Source: Pseudomonas fluorescens
Lineage (GTDB): Bacteria > Pseudomonadota > Gammaproteobacteria > Pseudomonadales > Pseudomonadaceae
DNA: 64,000 nt
Assembly (NCBI RefSeq): GCF_001902145.1
Contig: NZ_MRST01000024.1
Span: 124,001 to 188,000 of the forward strand
Direction: 5' to 3'
The position numbers and the translations under genes are program-made. The notes beneath the pieces are model-generated. The model was not told the DNA's origin, did no database searches, and saw nothing but the letters and a program-made list of their open reading frames with translations. Shown here one piece after another: positions 17,784-26,537 of the stretch (position 1 is the stretch's first letter; every line of letters begins with the position of its first letter).

Positions 17784-19140
17784 GAGGGTGGTGGCGGTAG
17801 GTAGAGCCGGTGTGTTGGTTGGGTAAGCGAGCCGTGTCGTGGAAGACTTTTTCCCGCAGCGTTCCCTGCGCATATTCCGTCTTGTACGAGCCCCGCCGTT
17901 GTAACTCCGGTATCACCAGCTCAATGAAATCCACATAGCTCTCCGGCGTCACAATGCGCGTCAGGTTGAAACCATCCAGCCCGGTTTCGCTGATCCAGGA
18001 TTCCAGCTCATCGGCCACCTGTTCAGGCGAGCCCACCAGGGTGATATAGCGCCCGCCCAGGGCGTGCTGGTCGAGCAATTTGCGCCGGGTCCAGTCGTTG
18101 TTCTGCAGGTTCTGGGTGGCGGACTGGATCGCGTTGCTCTTGACGTACTGGATCGGCTCGTCCAAGGCGTACTGGGAAAAATCAATCCCGGTCGAGGCCG
18201 AGAAATGCGCCACGCCGGCTTCCGCGCTGGCGTAGCTGAGGTACTCGGCGTGCTTGTTCCAGGCCGACTCTTCAGTGGCGCCAACGATGACGTTAAGGCC
18301 CATGAACACCTTGATGTCGTCCGGGTTGCGCCCAGCCTCCACTGCGCTGGCGCGCACCTTGTCCACCTGGCGCTTGGTCGCGGCTTTGTTTTGCCCGCTG
18401 ATAAACACGCACTCGGCGTGCCGTCCGGCGAACAGCAAGCCACGCTCGGAACTGCCGGCCTGGAACAGCACCGGCGTGCGCTGGGGCGAGGGCTCGCACA
18501 GGTGATAACCCTCCACCTGATAGAACTCGCCGTGGTGCTCTACCTTGTGCACCTTGCCCGGTTGCGCATACACCCGCGCCTGGCGATCGTTGCGCACCGC
18601 GTCGTCTTCCCAGCTGCCTTCCCAGAGCTTGTACAACACCTGCAGGTATTCATCGGCCTGGTCGTAGCGCCGGTCATGCTCGACCTGTTCGGTAAGGCCC
18701 ATGGCCTTGGCGGCGCTGTCGAGGTAGCCGGTGACAATGTTCCAACCCACCCGGCCACGGCTCAGGTGATCCAGCGTCGACATGCGCCGGGCGAACAGGT
18801 ACGGCGGTTCGTAGGTGAGGTTGGCGGTGAGGCCGAAGCCAAGGTGCTTGGTGACGGCGGCCATGGCCGACACCAGCAGCAGCGGGTCGTTGACCGGTAA
18901 CTGGATCGACTCCTTGAGCGGCACGTCAATGGAGTCTTGGTACACGTCATACACGCCGACGATATCAGCGATAAACAAACCGTCGAACAACCCGCGCTCC
19001 AGGATCTGCGCCAGTTCAGTCCAGTATTCGATGCTGTTGTATTGGGTGGACGTGTCCCGTGGGTGAGTCCACAAACCGTGATTGATGTGCCCGATGCAGT
19101 TCATGTTGAAGGCATTGAGCAGGATCTTTTTTTTGCTCAT
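17779..19140 (-). CDS. LLM-class flavin-dependent monooxygenase (NtaA/SnaA/DszA type)
   Basis: FMNH2-dependent monooxygenase of the bacterial luciferase superfamily, 453 residues, the length of the NtaA/SnaA/DszA branch. Typical segments are MNCIGHINHGLWTHP near the start, SRGRVGWNIVTGYLDSAAKA near 130-150 and VLFQAGSSERGLLFAGRHAE near 230. Relatives cleave C-S or C-N bonds; with two sfnB genes upstream and metQNI downstream, a sulfur-scavenging substrate such as a sulfone or sulfonate is likely (inference). Its ATG overlaps the sfnB stop by one base. The flavin reductase it needs is not encoded here. The stop codon lies in the REPIN. Confidence 0.85.
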   Translation of the reverse strand: MSKKKILLNAFNMNCIGHINHGLWTHPRDTSTQYNSIEYWTELAQILERGLFDGLFIADIVGVYDVYQDSIDVPLKESIQLPVNDPLLLVSAMAAVTKHLGFGLTANLTYEPPYLFARRMSTLDHLSRGRVGWNIVTGYLDSAAKAMGLTEQVEHDRRYDQADEYLQVLYKLWEGSWEDDAVRNDRQARVYAQPGKVHKVEHHGEFYQVEGYHLCEPSPQRTPVLFQAGSSERGLLFAGRHAECVFISGQNKAATKRQVDKVRASAVEAGRNPDDIKVFMGLNVIVGATEESAWNKHAEYLSYASAEAGVAHFSASTGIDFSQYALDEPIQYVKSNAIQSATQNLQNNDWTRRKLLDQHALGGRYITLVGSPEQVADELESWISETGLDGFNLTRIVTPESYVDFIELVIPELQRRGSYKTEYAQGTLREKVFHDTARLPNQHTGSTYRHHPL

Positions 19141-20333
19141 CAGATGGTCCCCCGCAGCGGCGGGTTTTCATCGTTGAGGTAGTAGTTGCCGACCGCGTGG
19201 TACTTCCAGCGTACCGGGTCGTGCAGAGTGTGCACCCGGGCGTTGCGCCAGTGGCGGTCCAGGCCATGTTCGGCCAGGGTCGCCTGGCTGCCGGCCAGTT
19301 CGAACAGGGTGCTGCCGGCCGCCAGGGAGATCTCGGTGCTCAGGGCGCGCACTTCGGCAACGGCGATGGAGGCTGCGGCGACGGTCTGGGCATTGCTGTC
19401 GGCCTGGGCGCGGTCGAGGAATTCACCCGAGCGCTCCAGCAAGGCTTCGGCGGCGTGCAGGCGGCTGCTCAGGTGGCCGAAGCTCTTGAGTGTCAGCGGG
19501 TCTTCGGTGGCCTTGTCGTTGCCGGCGTCGATCCACGGGCGGGTCTTGGTGCGCACAAAATGCAAGGCGTCCTCAAAGGCTGCGCGGGCGATGCCGGTGT
19601 CGATGGCTGCGTGGAGGATCTGCGCCAGCGGGCCGACGGTGGTCGGGCGTTCGAAGGCGCTCTGGAACGGCATCACGTCTTGCGCCGCGACCCACACGTT
19701 GTCGAACACCACCGAGCCGCTGCCGGTGGTGCGCTGGCCGAAGCCGCTCCAGTCGTCGATCACCGTCAGGCCCGCGCTGTCGCGCGGGACGAAGGCCAGT
19801 TGCTGCACGCCATTTGCATCCACCACCGAGGTGGGGATGCGCTGGGCATAGATCGCGCCGGTGGCGTAGAACTTGCGCCCGTTAATGCGAAAACCGTCGC
19901 CGTCGCGGGTGAGGCTGGTGATACGGTCGTGGGCGGTCTTGGTGCCCAGTTCCGCCAAGGCGTTGCCAAAGCGTTGGCCGGCCAATACCTCGGCGTAGAG
20001 GCGTTGCTGCTGTTCGGGGCTGCCGTTCACCCGCAGTACTTCGAGGGCATAGAAATGGTTTTGCGGAATCTGGCCCAAAGAGCCATCGGCCTGGGCGATC
20101 AGTGCGATGACCTTGGCCAGGGTGACGTTGGACACGCCCGCGCCGCCGTAGGCCTTGGGCACGCTGATGCCCCACAGGCCAGAGCGGGAAAACACGTCCA
20201 GTTCGGGCAATGGCAGGCGGCGTTCGCGGTCGCGTTGGGCGCTGTCGCGGCGCAAGTCTTCAGCAAGATCGCTGGCGACAATAAGCGCTTGTTCGTCGCT
20301 GGTGATGAGCGCGACGGGGTGAGAAAGGGTCAT
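19140..20333 (-). CDS. sfnB: SfnB-family sulfur acquisition oxidoreductase (second copy)
   Basis: Acyl-CoA-dehydrogenase-fold flavoprotein of 397 residues in the SfnB family, linked to use of dimethyl sulfone and other organosulfur sources and related to DszC-type monooxygenases. Family features include SVPKAYGGAGVSNVTLAKV, SLGQIPQNHFYALEV, and the C-terminal DRHWRNARVHTLHDPVRWK. The ATG at 20333 follows GGAGAAACTC, a good ribosome site; the reading frame stays open upstream but that part has no homology to the family. The adjacent upstream gene is a paralogue, and the two 3' ends are very similar at the DNA level. Confidence 0.88.
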   Translation of the reverse strand: MTLSHPVALITSDEQALIVASDLAEDLRRDSAQRDRERRLPLPELDVFSRSGLWGISVPKAYGGAGVSNVTLAKVIALIAQADGSLGQIPQNHFYALEVLRVNGSPEQQQRLYAEVLAGQRFGNALAELGTKTAHDRITSLTRDGDGFRINGRKFYATGAIYAQRIPTSVVDANGVQQLAFVPRDSAGLTVIDDWSGFGQRTTGSGSVVFDNVWVAAQDVMPFQSAFERPTTVGPLAQILHAAIDTGIARAAFEDALHFVRTKTRPWIDAGNDKATEDPLTLKSFGHLSSRLHAAEALLERSGEFLDRAQADSNAQTVAAASIAVAEVRALSTEISLAAGSTLFELAGSQATLAEHGLDRHWRNARVHTLHDPVRWKYHAVGNYYLNDENPPLRGTI

Positions 20334-20373
20334 GAGTTTCTCCAGAAGCTCGTGGAAAAAGTGTTCTGGTTGG

Positions 20374-21615
20374 TTAAATCCAGGAATGACGAGCCGGCAA
20401 GGTGCCGTTGAGTCGATAGGCGCCGATGGCGTGATACTTCCAGCGCACCGGGTCGTGCAGGGTGTGCACCCGGGCGTTGCGCCAGTGACGGTCAAGGTTG
20501 AATTCGGCCAGGGTGGCGCGGCTGCCAGCCAATTCGAAGAGCTTCTCGGTGACTTGTAACGCCACTTCGGTGGTCAGCACCTTGGCCTCGGCCACGGCAA
20601 TCGAGGCGTGGGCGGCGGACTGCGCGGTGATCGGCGCGGCGCTGACCTGGTCGAGCACCTGGCCAGCCTTGCGCAAGAGTGCCTCGGCGGCGTGCAGTTC
20701 GATCTTCAACTTGCCGATATCGGCGATCACATACAGATCATCGCTGGCCCGCTCGACCTTGGCGTCGATCCACGGGCGTGAACGTTCACGCACGAAGGCA
20801 ATGGCGTCGTCGAGGGCGCCACGGGCGATGCCGGCGTCGATGGCGGCCTGGATCAGTTGTGACACGGCACCCTGGATATTCGGGCTTTCGCCCAGGCGCC
20901 AGTTGTCGATGACCAGTTCCGGCTCCACGGCCACGCGGTCAAGCAAGACGGTGCCGCTGGCGGTGGTGCGTTGGCCAAAGCCGGACCAGTCATCAACGAT
21001 GCGCAGCCCTTCGCTGCCGCGACGCACAAAGGCCATGACCTGCTTACCGTCATCGTTCAGGGCCTTGATTGCCACCCAGTGGGCAAACAGGGCGCCTGTG
21101 GAGTAGAACTTCTGCCCGCTGAGCACGTAACCGTCACCTTCGGCCGTGAGGCGCGCCTTGAGCTCAAGGGTATTTCTGGTGCCGCGTTCCGGGCCGCCGT
21201 TGCCGATGCGCCAGCCGTCGAGCACGCTCTGGAACAGCTGCTTTTTCTGACGCTCGGTCGCGGTGCCCTGCAATACGTGCAAGATGCCGAAATGGTTCTG
21301 CGGGATCTGCCCGAGTGCCGGGTCGGCCGCGCTGATAATCGCGAAGACTTCGGCCAGGGTCACAAACGACACCTGTGGGCCGCCGTATTCACGGGGAATG
21401 GAAATACTGCCCAAGCCGCTGCGGGTGAACTGTTCGAGCTGCGCCCAGGGCAGTTTGCGTTGCTGGTCGCGCTGGGCGGCCTGCGCGCGCGCAGCCTGGG
21501 CCAACTCGTGGGCGGCGCTCAACGCCTGGGCGTCGTTGCGCAGCACCGTGGAGGGCAACAGCAGGGGGGCTACGTCCAGATCACTCTGGGGGGGTGTTAG
21601 AGCCAAGTTAGACAT
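20374..21615 (-). CDS. sfnB: SfnB-family sulfur acquisition oxidoreductase (first copy)
   Basis: Paralogue of the next gene, 413 residues, acyl-CoA dehydrogenase fold with flavin-binding segments (SIPREYGGPQVSFVTLAEV, ALGQIPQNHFGILHV, SGFGQRTTASGTV). It probably heads the operon sfnB-sfnB-LLM-metQNI. The ATG at 21615 follows AAGGAG at good spacing. A 20-codon reading frame with its own ribosome site ends in TGATG at this start, which suggests translational coupling to a leader peptide. Tandem copies may act on different organosulfur substrates. Expression under sulfate limitation is expected from family knowledge. Confidence 0.88.
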   Translation of the reverse strand: MSNLALTPPQSDLDVAPLLLPSTVLRNDAQALSAAHELAQAARAQAAQRDQQRKLPWAQLEQFTRSGLGSISIPREYGGPQVSFVTLAEVFAIISAADPALGQIPQNHFGILHVLQGTATERQKKQLFQSVLDGWRIGNGGPERGTRNTLELKARLTAEGDGYVLSGQKFYSTGALFAHWVAIKALNDDGKQVMAFVRRGSEGLRIVDDWSGFGQRTTASGTVLLDRVAVEPELVIDNWRLGESPNIQGAVSQLIQAAIDAGIARGALDDAIAFVRERSRPWIDAKVERASDDLYVIADIGKLKIELHAAEALLRKAGQVLDQVSAAPITAQSAAHASIAVAEAKVLTTEVALQVTEKLFELAGSRATLAEFNLDRHWRNARVHTLHDPVRWKYHAIGAYRLNGTLPARHSWI

Positions 21616-21677
21616 CAGCGCCGCTCCTTGGCTGCACGCAATGCCCTGGCGTTGCGCACCGGGGTAATTCTGACCAT
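21615..21677 (-). CDS. Putative 20-residue leader peptide of the sfnB operon
   Basis: A short frame starts at an ATG preceded by GCGAGG six bases upstream and ends in a TGA that shares one base with the sfnB ATG (TGATG). The peptide begins MVRITPVR and ends AAKERR; it is basic, with six Arg and no Cys or Met after the start. I do not recognise it. The good ribosome site plus stop-start overlap favour real translation; length alone would not. Confidence 0.45.
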   Translation of the reverse strand: MVRITPVRNARALRAAKERR

Positions 21678-21734
21678 ACCGACCTCGCATTCAATGAAAT
21701 AAACAGAAAAATCAGGAATGTCCGGTGGTCCGGT

Positions 21735-21790
21735 GCATATACCCTAAGCGTGTTAATTATTTAAATAAACTAACTTTTAGGAATATGCAT
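21735..21790 (-). promoter_or_regulatory. Candidate promoter / LysR-type site of the sfnB operon
   Basis: Read on the minus strand, CATATTCCTAAAAGTTAG is followed by an AT-rich tract and TATATG as a possible -10. The core ATTCCTAAAAG (21774-21784) recurs upstream of tcyJ and, with changes, of tauA, in the same orientation. CysB or a relative is the natural candidate activator; no promoter can be proved from sequence. Confidence 0.4.
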
Positions 21791-21800
21791 AGAAGGGCTG

Positions 21801-22589
21801 TCACCCCGGTTCACAGGGTGAGCCGAAGCGGCGCGGTTGATAGCCCGGTGCGGGCGAGGCAGGGCGGGGCGGTGTGCAGGCGGCGATGCGCAGCGTGCGG
21901 GCGGGCGCCCAGCGGGAGTTGTTACCCACGCGGTCGAGAATGCAGTAGGTGACTTCCAACCGGCAGTCGTCGCCGGCTTCGACAATCACGTGGGGCGGCA
22001 CCCACACCTGCACCGTCAGGCCGACGCTGTTGGCTTGGATGCGGGGTAGGTCCAAGCGTACATCGCCCCAGCGCAACGTGATGGCGTCGCCCGTGCTCAT
22101 GTTCAGGTAAGGCTCGATGGTCAGCGGAATGCCGCGCCTTACCTGGCTGCTGTTGACGCCGTGGCGGCGGATCGTCTCGGGCAGGTTCACGGGTGCCAGA
22201 TTCTGGTTCTCATTGTCGCCTTCAGGGTTCAGGCGCGGCGAAGGCTGACCGCCGGGGTAGCAGGTCTTGACCCGCACCAGCGTCACCGCCGAGCGCATCG
22301 GGCCATGGCCGATCTGCAAGACCTGGTAATGGACGCGTGCCGGTCCGTCCTGCACAAAGCTCTGCGGTACGCACAGGTGGGTGCACGTGCCGATCTTGCA
22401 CGCCGTCACCTTGCGCGAGGCGGCGAAGCAGTTGTTCCAGAACAGTTCAATCAGGTCGCCTTCCTCCATGCTCGGGTAGGGTGAAATGTCGACTTGCAAG
22501 TGGGCGGCGGCCAGGGCGCCGATGCCGTTTCCAATAGCCTGGGGAAGCCTTGGGGCACTGAGCGTGGCCGGGATTTGAGTGTGTGTCAT
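21801..22589 (-). CDS. Hypothetical two-repeat beta-sandwich protein
   Basis: Unrecognised protein of 262 residues without signal peptide or membrane span. It contains two similar repeats of about 85-100 residues: one around DISPYPSMEEGDLIELFW through RVKTCYPGG, one around IEPYLNMSTGDAITLRW through TLRIAACT. The shared pattern (PY-x2-M-x2-GD-x-I-x-L-x-W, then alternating hydrophobic strands ending in a V/L-R-V/I-strand) suggests two immunoglobulin-like beta-sandwiches. The first repeat carries several Cys (NNC, CKIGTCTHLC). The ATG at 22589 follows AAGGAG. It lies upstream of sfnB on the same strand but about 120 bases away, so cotranscription is uncertain. Confidence 0.65.
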   Translation of the reverse strand: MTHTQIPATLSAPRLPQAIGNGIGALAAAHLQVDISPYPSMEEGDLIELFWNNCFAASRKVTACKIGTCTHLCVPQSFVQDGPARVHYQVLQIGHGPMRSAVTLVRVKTCYPGGQPSPRLNPEGDNENQNLAPVNLPETIRRHGVNSSQVRRGIPLTIEPYLNMSTGDAITLRWGDVRLDLPRIQANSVGLTVQVWVPPHVIVEAGDDCRLEVTYCILDRVGNNSRWAPARTLRIAACTPPRPASPAPGYQPRRFGSPCEPG

Positions 22590-22850
22590 AAGTAATCTCC
22601 TTGATGCAGCCAGCAGCAATCGTTCCGAAACCTAGACGCACAGGCGCAAGGGGGTTCGAAAGGCACGATTCAGTCAGTAGCCGGGATAGGATCCAATCCT
22701 CAAGACGCTAGATAAGAGGGTTGGCCGAGGAGCGTCAATGGAGGCAAAGGGCTAAACGGCGGGTTTGGAGAGATTCAGACGGGTCTGACGGGGAGGGGGA
22801 TTTTAAGGCGCTTGCGACGGGGGCTTTTACGCGCTCAACCTGCAGCCCGT
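22590..22850. other. Intergenic stretch without recognised gene
   Basis: Between the hypothetical gene's ribosome site and the REPIN there is no open frame of note, no terminator with a T-run and no promoter I can support. It must hold the promoter of the minus-strand hypothetical gene. Confidence 0.4.
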
Positions 22851-22950
22851 TGTAGGAGCGAGCTTGCTCGCGAAGAGCGCCCAGGCAACTCGGTCAATCT
22901 GATTCACCGCGTTATCGTTAACGTTCTTCGCGAGCAAGTTCGCTCCTACA
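22851..22950. repeat. REPIN, type TGTAGGAGCGAGC
   Basis: Inverted REP arms around a spacer of about 55 bases; the right arm has one change (AAGTTCGCTCC). It lies ten bases after the tcyN stop codon and closes the cystine operon. Confidence 0.9.
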
Positions 22951-22960
22951 GTGGGAGGCG

Positions 22961-23707
22961 TCAGTGGGCGAGGAATTTGCTCAGGAACTGCTTGGTACGT
23001 TCTTCCCTGGGGTTGGCAAACAGCGCCTTGGCTTCGCCCTGTTCGACGATTACGCCCTTGTCGAAAAAGATCACCCGGTTGGCCACATCACGGGCAAAGC
23101 TCATCTCGTGGGTGACGATGACCATGGTGCGGTTTTCTTCGGCCAGGCTGCGAATGGTCGCCAGAACTTCGCCCACCAGTTCCGGGTCGAGGGCCGAGGT
23201 GGGTTCGTCGAACAGGATCACCTCCGGCTCCATGGCCAATGCGCGGGCAATCGCCACACGCTGTTGCTGGCCGCCGGACAGGCGCCGAGGATAGGACGCT
23301 TCCTTGCCCGCCAGGCCGACCCTGGCCAACAGCTTGCGCCCCAGTTCGGCCGCCGCTTCCCGTGGCATCTTCTTGACCACGATGGGGCCTTCGATGACGT
23401 TTTCCAACGCGGTGCGGTGGGGGAACAGGTTGAAGTTCTGGAACACAAAGCCCACATGCTGGCGCAGGCGCCGCACCAGGCCCTGTTGCTGGTTGAGCGG
23501 CCTGCTGCTGTCGATCTCGATGTCACCCACCTTGATACGGCCGCTGGTGGGTTCTTCGAGGAAGTTCAGGCAGCGCAGGAAGGTGGTCTTGCCGGAACCG
23601 CTGGGGCCGATGATGGCGACTACTTCGCCTTCCTTGACCTCCAGGTCGATGCCGTTGAGCACCACCTGGCCGTTGAATTGTTTGGTCAGTTTTTCAACCA
23701 CGATCAT
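22961..23707 (-). CDS. tcyN: L-cystine ABC transporter ATP-binding protein
   Basis: ATPase of 248 residues for the cystine importer. Walker [10 protein letters not shown] is at 34-42, the signature [15 protein letters not shown] near 140, Walker [13 protein letters not shown] near 160 and the H-loop VTHE near 195. Order tcyJ-tcyL-tcyN with dcyD immediately upstream matches the E. coli fliY(tcyJ)-yecS-yecC and dcyD set, which supports cystine as substrate. It is the last gene and ends at a REPIN. The specificity call rests on context. Confidence 0.85.
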   Translation of the reverse strand: MIVVEKLTKQFNGQVVLNGIDLEVKEGEVVAIIGPSGSGKTTFLRCLNFLEEPTSGRIKVGDIEIDSSRPLNQQQGLVRRLRQHVGFVFQNFNLFPHRTALENVIEGPIVVKKMPREAAAELGRKLLARVGLAGKEASYPRRLSGGQQQRVAIARALAMEPEVILFDEPTSALDPELVGEVLATIRSLAEENRTMVIVTHEMSFARDVANRVIFFDKGVIVEQGEAKALFANPREERTKQFLSKFLAH

Positions 23708-23710
23708 GCT

Positions 23711-24376
23711 TCAAGACTCCAGGTCATGCCGGTTGACCCGGTCTTCCAGACGATTCTGCAGATGCGCCAGGATGCTCGCCAGGATCCAGTAGATCAGGGC
23801 TGCGGACAGATACATGGTGAAAATTTCGAAGGTACGTGCCGACACCAGTTGGGCCTGGCGGAACAGCTCGGGCACCTGGATGGTGGCGGCCAGCGCCGTG
23901 TCCTTGACCAGTGAAATAAAGCTGTTGCCCAAAGGCGGCAACGCCGTGCGCATCGCCTGGGGCAGGATGGCCCGGCGCAACGTCTGCGCACGGGTCATAC
24001 CGATACTGGCAGCGGCTTCCCACTGGCCACGCTCGATGGAGGCGATGGCGGCCCGCAGGATTTCACACGCATAGGCAGCCATGTTCAGCGAAAAGCCGAT
24101 CATGGCGGCCGGGATCGGGTCCAGCTCGATACCCACTTGCGGCAAGCCGTAGTAGATCAGGAACAGCTGCACCAGCAACGGCGTGCCGCGAAAAAACGAT
24201 ACGTAGACCCGGGCGGTCCAGCTCAAGAGCTTGAAGCGCGAGAGGCGCATCAAGGCCAGGCCGAAGCCCAGCAGCAGGCCAAAAAACATCCCGCCCAGGC
24301 TGAGGATTACCGTGTAGTACGCGCCCTTGAGCAAAAAGGGCGCGGAGTCCAGCGCGAGTTGGAAACCTGCTTCCAT
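23711..24376 (-). CDS. tcyL: L-cystine ABC transporter permease
   Basis: Inner-membrane permease of 221 residues, YecS/HisM type, with about four or five spans. The EAA loop is QWEAAASIGMTRAQTLRRAILPQA near 125-148. It starts in an overlap with the tcyJ stop (shared base at 24376) and ends three bases before tcyN. A single permease gene implies a homodimer. Cystine specificity follows from operon content. Confidence 0.86.
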   Translation of the reverse strand: MEAGFQLALDSAPFLLKGAYYTVILSLGGMFFGLLLGFGLALMRLSRFKLLSWTARVYVSFFRGTPLLVQLFLIYYGLPQVGIELDPIPAAMIGFSLNMAAYACEILRAAIASIERGQWEAAASIGMTRAQTLRRAILPQAMRTALPPLGNSFISLVKDTALAATIQVPELFRQAQLVSARTFEIFTMYLSAALIYWILASILAHLQNRLEDRVNRHDLES

Positions 24377-25170
24377 TATTGCGTGACGTCAGCGTTGAAG
24401 TACTTCTCGGACAGCGTCTTCAAGGTGCCATCGGCGCGCAGCTTGTCCAGAGCCTTGTTCACCGCGTCGAGCAGCTCGGGCTCACCTTTGCGCAGGGCGA
24501 TACCGGATTCCTGACGGGAAAAGGCGTCGCCGGCAGCGGCGGTGTCGGGGGCTTTCTTGGCGTATTCCAGGGCGGCCAGGCGGTCGATCAGGACGGCGTC
24601 GATGCGGCCGATGCGCAGGTCCTGAAACTTGGTCGGGTCGTCGTTGTAGGTCTTGATAATGGCTTTTGGTTGGTTGTCCTTGAGCCATTGTTCGTAGTTG
24701 GTGCCCAGGCCTACACCGACTTTCTTGCCGGCCAGGTCGTCGGCTTTCTTAATCGAGTCGACGTTCTTTTTCAGCACCAGCGCCTGGATGCCGGACACGG
24801 TGTAAGGCTTGGAGAAATCGTACTTTTTCTTGCGCTCTTCGGAGATGGTCACCTGGTTGACCACGGCGTCCAGGCGCTTGGATTCAAGCGCGGCGAGGAT
24901 GCCGTCCCATGGCGTGGCTTGCAGCTTGACCTTGACGCCCAGCTCCTTGGCCAGTGCCTCGGACAGTTCCACTTCGAAACCGCTGAGCTTGCCGCTTTCA
25001 TCAACGAAGCTGAACGGTGGGTAGGTGCCTTCCAGGCCGATCTTGATCTCGCCGGCCTTCTTGATGGTGTTCAGCTGCTCGCCGGCAACCGCCTGGCCCA
25101 GCCAGCCAGCGCCCAGCGCCAGGCCCAATGTGCCAACCAGCAGCGTGCGACGAAATACAGAAATAGTCAT
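24376..25170 (-). CDS. tcyJ: L-cystine-binding periplasmic protein
   Basis: Family 3 solute-binding protein of 264 residues, FliY/TcyJ-like. The signal peptide is about 29 residues and ends AVAG; mature sequence carries GLEGTYPPFSFVDESGKLSGFEVEL, DAVVNQVTISEERKKKYDFSKPY and the SGIQALVLK segment. It heads tcyJ-tcyL-tcyN. An upstream promoter with a perfect GGAATATG palindrome suggests LysR-type activation under sulfur limitation. FliY-type proteins bind L-cystine and related diaminodicarboxylates; this is family knowledge. Confidence 0.86.
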   Translation of the reverse strand: MTISVFRRTLLVGTLGLALGAGWLGQAVAGEQLNTIKKAGEIKIGLEGTYPPFSFVDESGKLSGFEVELSEALAKELGVKVKLQATPWDGILAALESKRLDAVVNQVTISEERKKKYDFSKPYTVSGIQALVLKKNVDSIKKADDLAGKKVGVGLGTNYEQWLKDNQPKAIIKTYNDDPTKFQDLRIGRIDAVLIDRLAALEYAKKAPDTAAAGDAFSRQESGIALRKGEPELLDAVNKALDKLRADGTLKTLSEKYFNADVTQ

Positions 25171-25264
25171 GGAGAGCCCCTGTGTTTTTTATGGTGAGCG
25201 AAGCAGGTGACGCGGTAGTCGTATCCTGCCCTAAAGCGCGAAGCGCGTCTTCGCCTTCGGCGCG

Positions 25265-25293
25265 ATGATAAGGTGGGTCTTTAAGTCTTGAAA
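25265..25293 (-). promoter_or_regulatory. Candidate promoter of tcyJLN
   Basis: On the minus strand TTTCAA (25288-25293) and TATCAT (25265-25270) are spaced 17 bases apart, a plausible weak sigma-70 promoter about 95 bases before the tcyJ ATG. The weak -35 fits an activator-dependent promoter. Confidence 0.45.
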
Positions 25294-25311
25294 ATAATAA
25301 AAATACAATTT

Positions 25312-25332
25312 CATATTCCTTTTGGGAATATG
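25312..25332. promoter_or_regulatory. LysR-type operator palindrome upstream of tcyJ
   Basis: CATATTCC and GGAATATG form a perfect 8-bp inverted repeat around TTTTG. The centre falls near -64 if the promoter above is right, the classical place of a LysR-family recognition site. CysB is the likely owner given the gene content; this is inference. Confidence 0.5.
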
Positions 25333-25375
25333 TTCGCCTTATGTGGCAAGCCAGCCCCACATTGACCGTATCCAA

Positions 25376-26371
25376 TCAGTTGAATACTGAGTCATAGGCA
25401 AACAATGCCGGCGCGCCACCGGTATGCAGGAAAATGATCGGCCCCTCTTCAAAGCGCTGGCGCCCGATGCCGTCCAGCAAACCGGCCATGGCCTTGCCGG
25501 TATACACCGGGTCCAGCAACAGACCTTCCTGGCTGGCCAAAAGTTTGATCGCCGAGAGGGTGCCGGCGTTTGGCTCGCCATAACGCGGCCCGAAATACTC
25601 GTCCCACAGGGTGACCTTGAAGGCGTCGGGAATAGCCACACCGAGCAACTCGGCAGTGCGTTCGGCCAAGCCCTGCACCTTGGGGAATTGCGCTTGCTCG
25701 GTACGCGACACCGTGACGCCGATCACCGGCAACTGCGGCAGTGCTTCGCTCAAGGCCAGGGCCAGGCCGCTGTGGGTACCGGCACTGCCAGAGGCGAGCA
25801 CCACGGCGGCGAATTGAATGCCGCTGTCTTCAATTTGCGCGGCCAACTCCAGCCCGGCGCGTACGTAGCCCAGCGCGCCGAGTGCGTTGGAACCGCCGAT
25901 AGGCACCAGGTACGGCTTCTTGCCGTTACTGCGCAGGCGGTCGGCGAGGGCGTTGAGTTGGTCGTCGGCGTTGTCGAGGTTTTCCACCAACTCCACTTTG
26001 GCGTCGAACAGCTCCAGCAGCAGGCGATTGCCGTTGCCCAGGTAGTTGGGATCGTCGGTGCCGGTAGGGTTTTCCAGCAGGGCAACACAGCCCAGGCCGA
26101 GCTTGGCGGCGAGCGCGGCGGTCTGGCGAACATGGTTGGACTGGATCGCGCCGGCGGTGACCAGGGTGTCCGCGCCCTGGGCGATGGCATCGGCAGCCAG
26201 GTATTCAAGTTTGCGCAGCTTGTTGCCGCCCATGGCCAGCGGCGTGGTGTCATCGCGTTTGACGTAGACGTCCCTGCCCAGCCAGGCCGACAGCCGCTCG
26301 AGTTTTTCCAGGGCAGTGGCACTGCCCAGTAGTTCCAGACGGTTAAAACGGTCGAGCTGTTGTTTGATCAT
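25376..26371 (-). CDS. dcyD: D-cysteine desulfhydrase
   Basis: Pyridoxal-phosphate enzyme of 331 residues, ACC deaminase/DcyD family, converting D-cysteine to pyruvate, ammonia and sulfide. The cofactor lysine is in [18 protein letters not shown] context (here [14 protein letters not shown], Lys51), the same position as in E. coli DcyD. Other family features are [20 protein letters not shown] and the [13 protein letters not shown] phosphate loop. The ATG at 26371 gives the family length; the frame is open further upstream without homology. It sits upstream of tcyJ in the same direction, separated by a promoter region, and divergent from epsC. Confidence 0.88.
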   Translation of the reverse strand: MIKQQLDRFNRLELLGSATALEKLERLSAWLGRDVYVKRDDTTPLAMGGNKLRKLEYLAADAIAQGADTLVTAGAIQSNHVRQTAALAAKLGLGCVALLENPTGTDDPNYLGNGNRLLLELFDAKVELVENLDNADDQLNALADRLRSNGKKPYLVPIGGSNALGALGYVRAGLELAAQIEDSGIQFAAVVLASGSAGTHSGLALALSEALPQLPVIGVTVSRTEQAQFPKVQGLAERTAELLGVAIPDAFKVTLWDEYFGPRYGEPNAGTLSAIKLLASQEGLLLDPVYTGKAMAGLLDGIGRQRFEEGPIIFLHTGGAPALFAYDSVFN

Positions 26372-26537
26372 GGTTTCGCACGGTGGCTGAGTGATGGGGG
26401 GACTATAGGCAGGCACTTTTCTTCGGGCAACCGTCAATCGCTTATGACGAAAGGTTCTTAGGCTCGCACCATTGGTTCTTAAGAGCTGCCTGGGTGCATA
26501 CCGTAAAGTGATGGCCATTTCGTCAGGAGTGAATACC
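26372..26537. promoter_or_regulatory. Divergent region dcyD / epsC
   Basis: This 166-base gap separates dcyD and epsC and must contain both promoters. I see AGGAG before the epsC GTG start and no strong palindrome. Confidence 0.3.
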
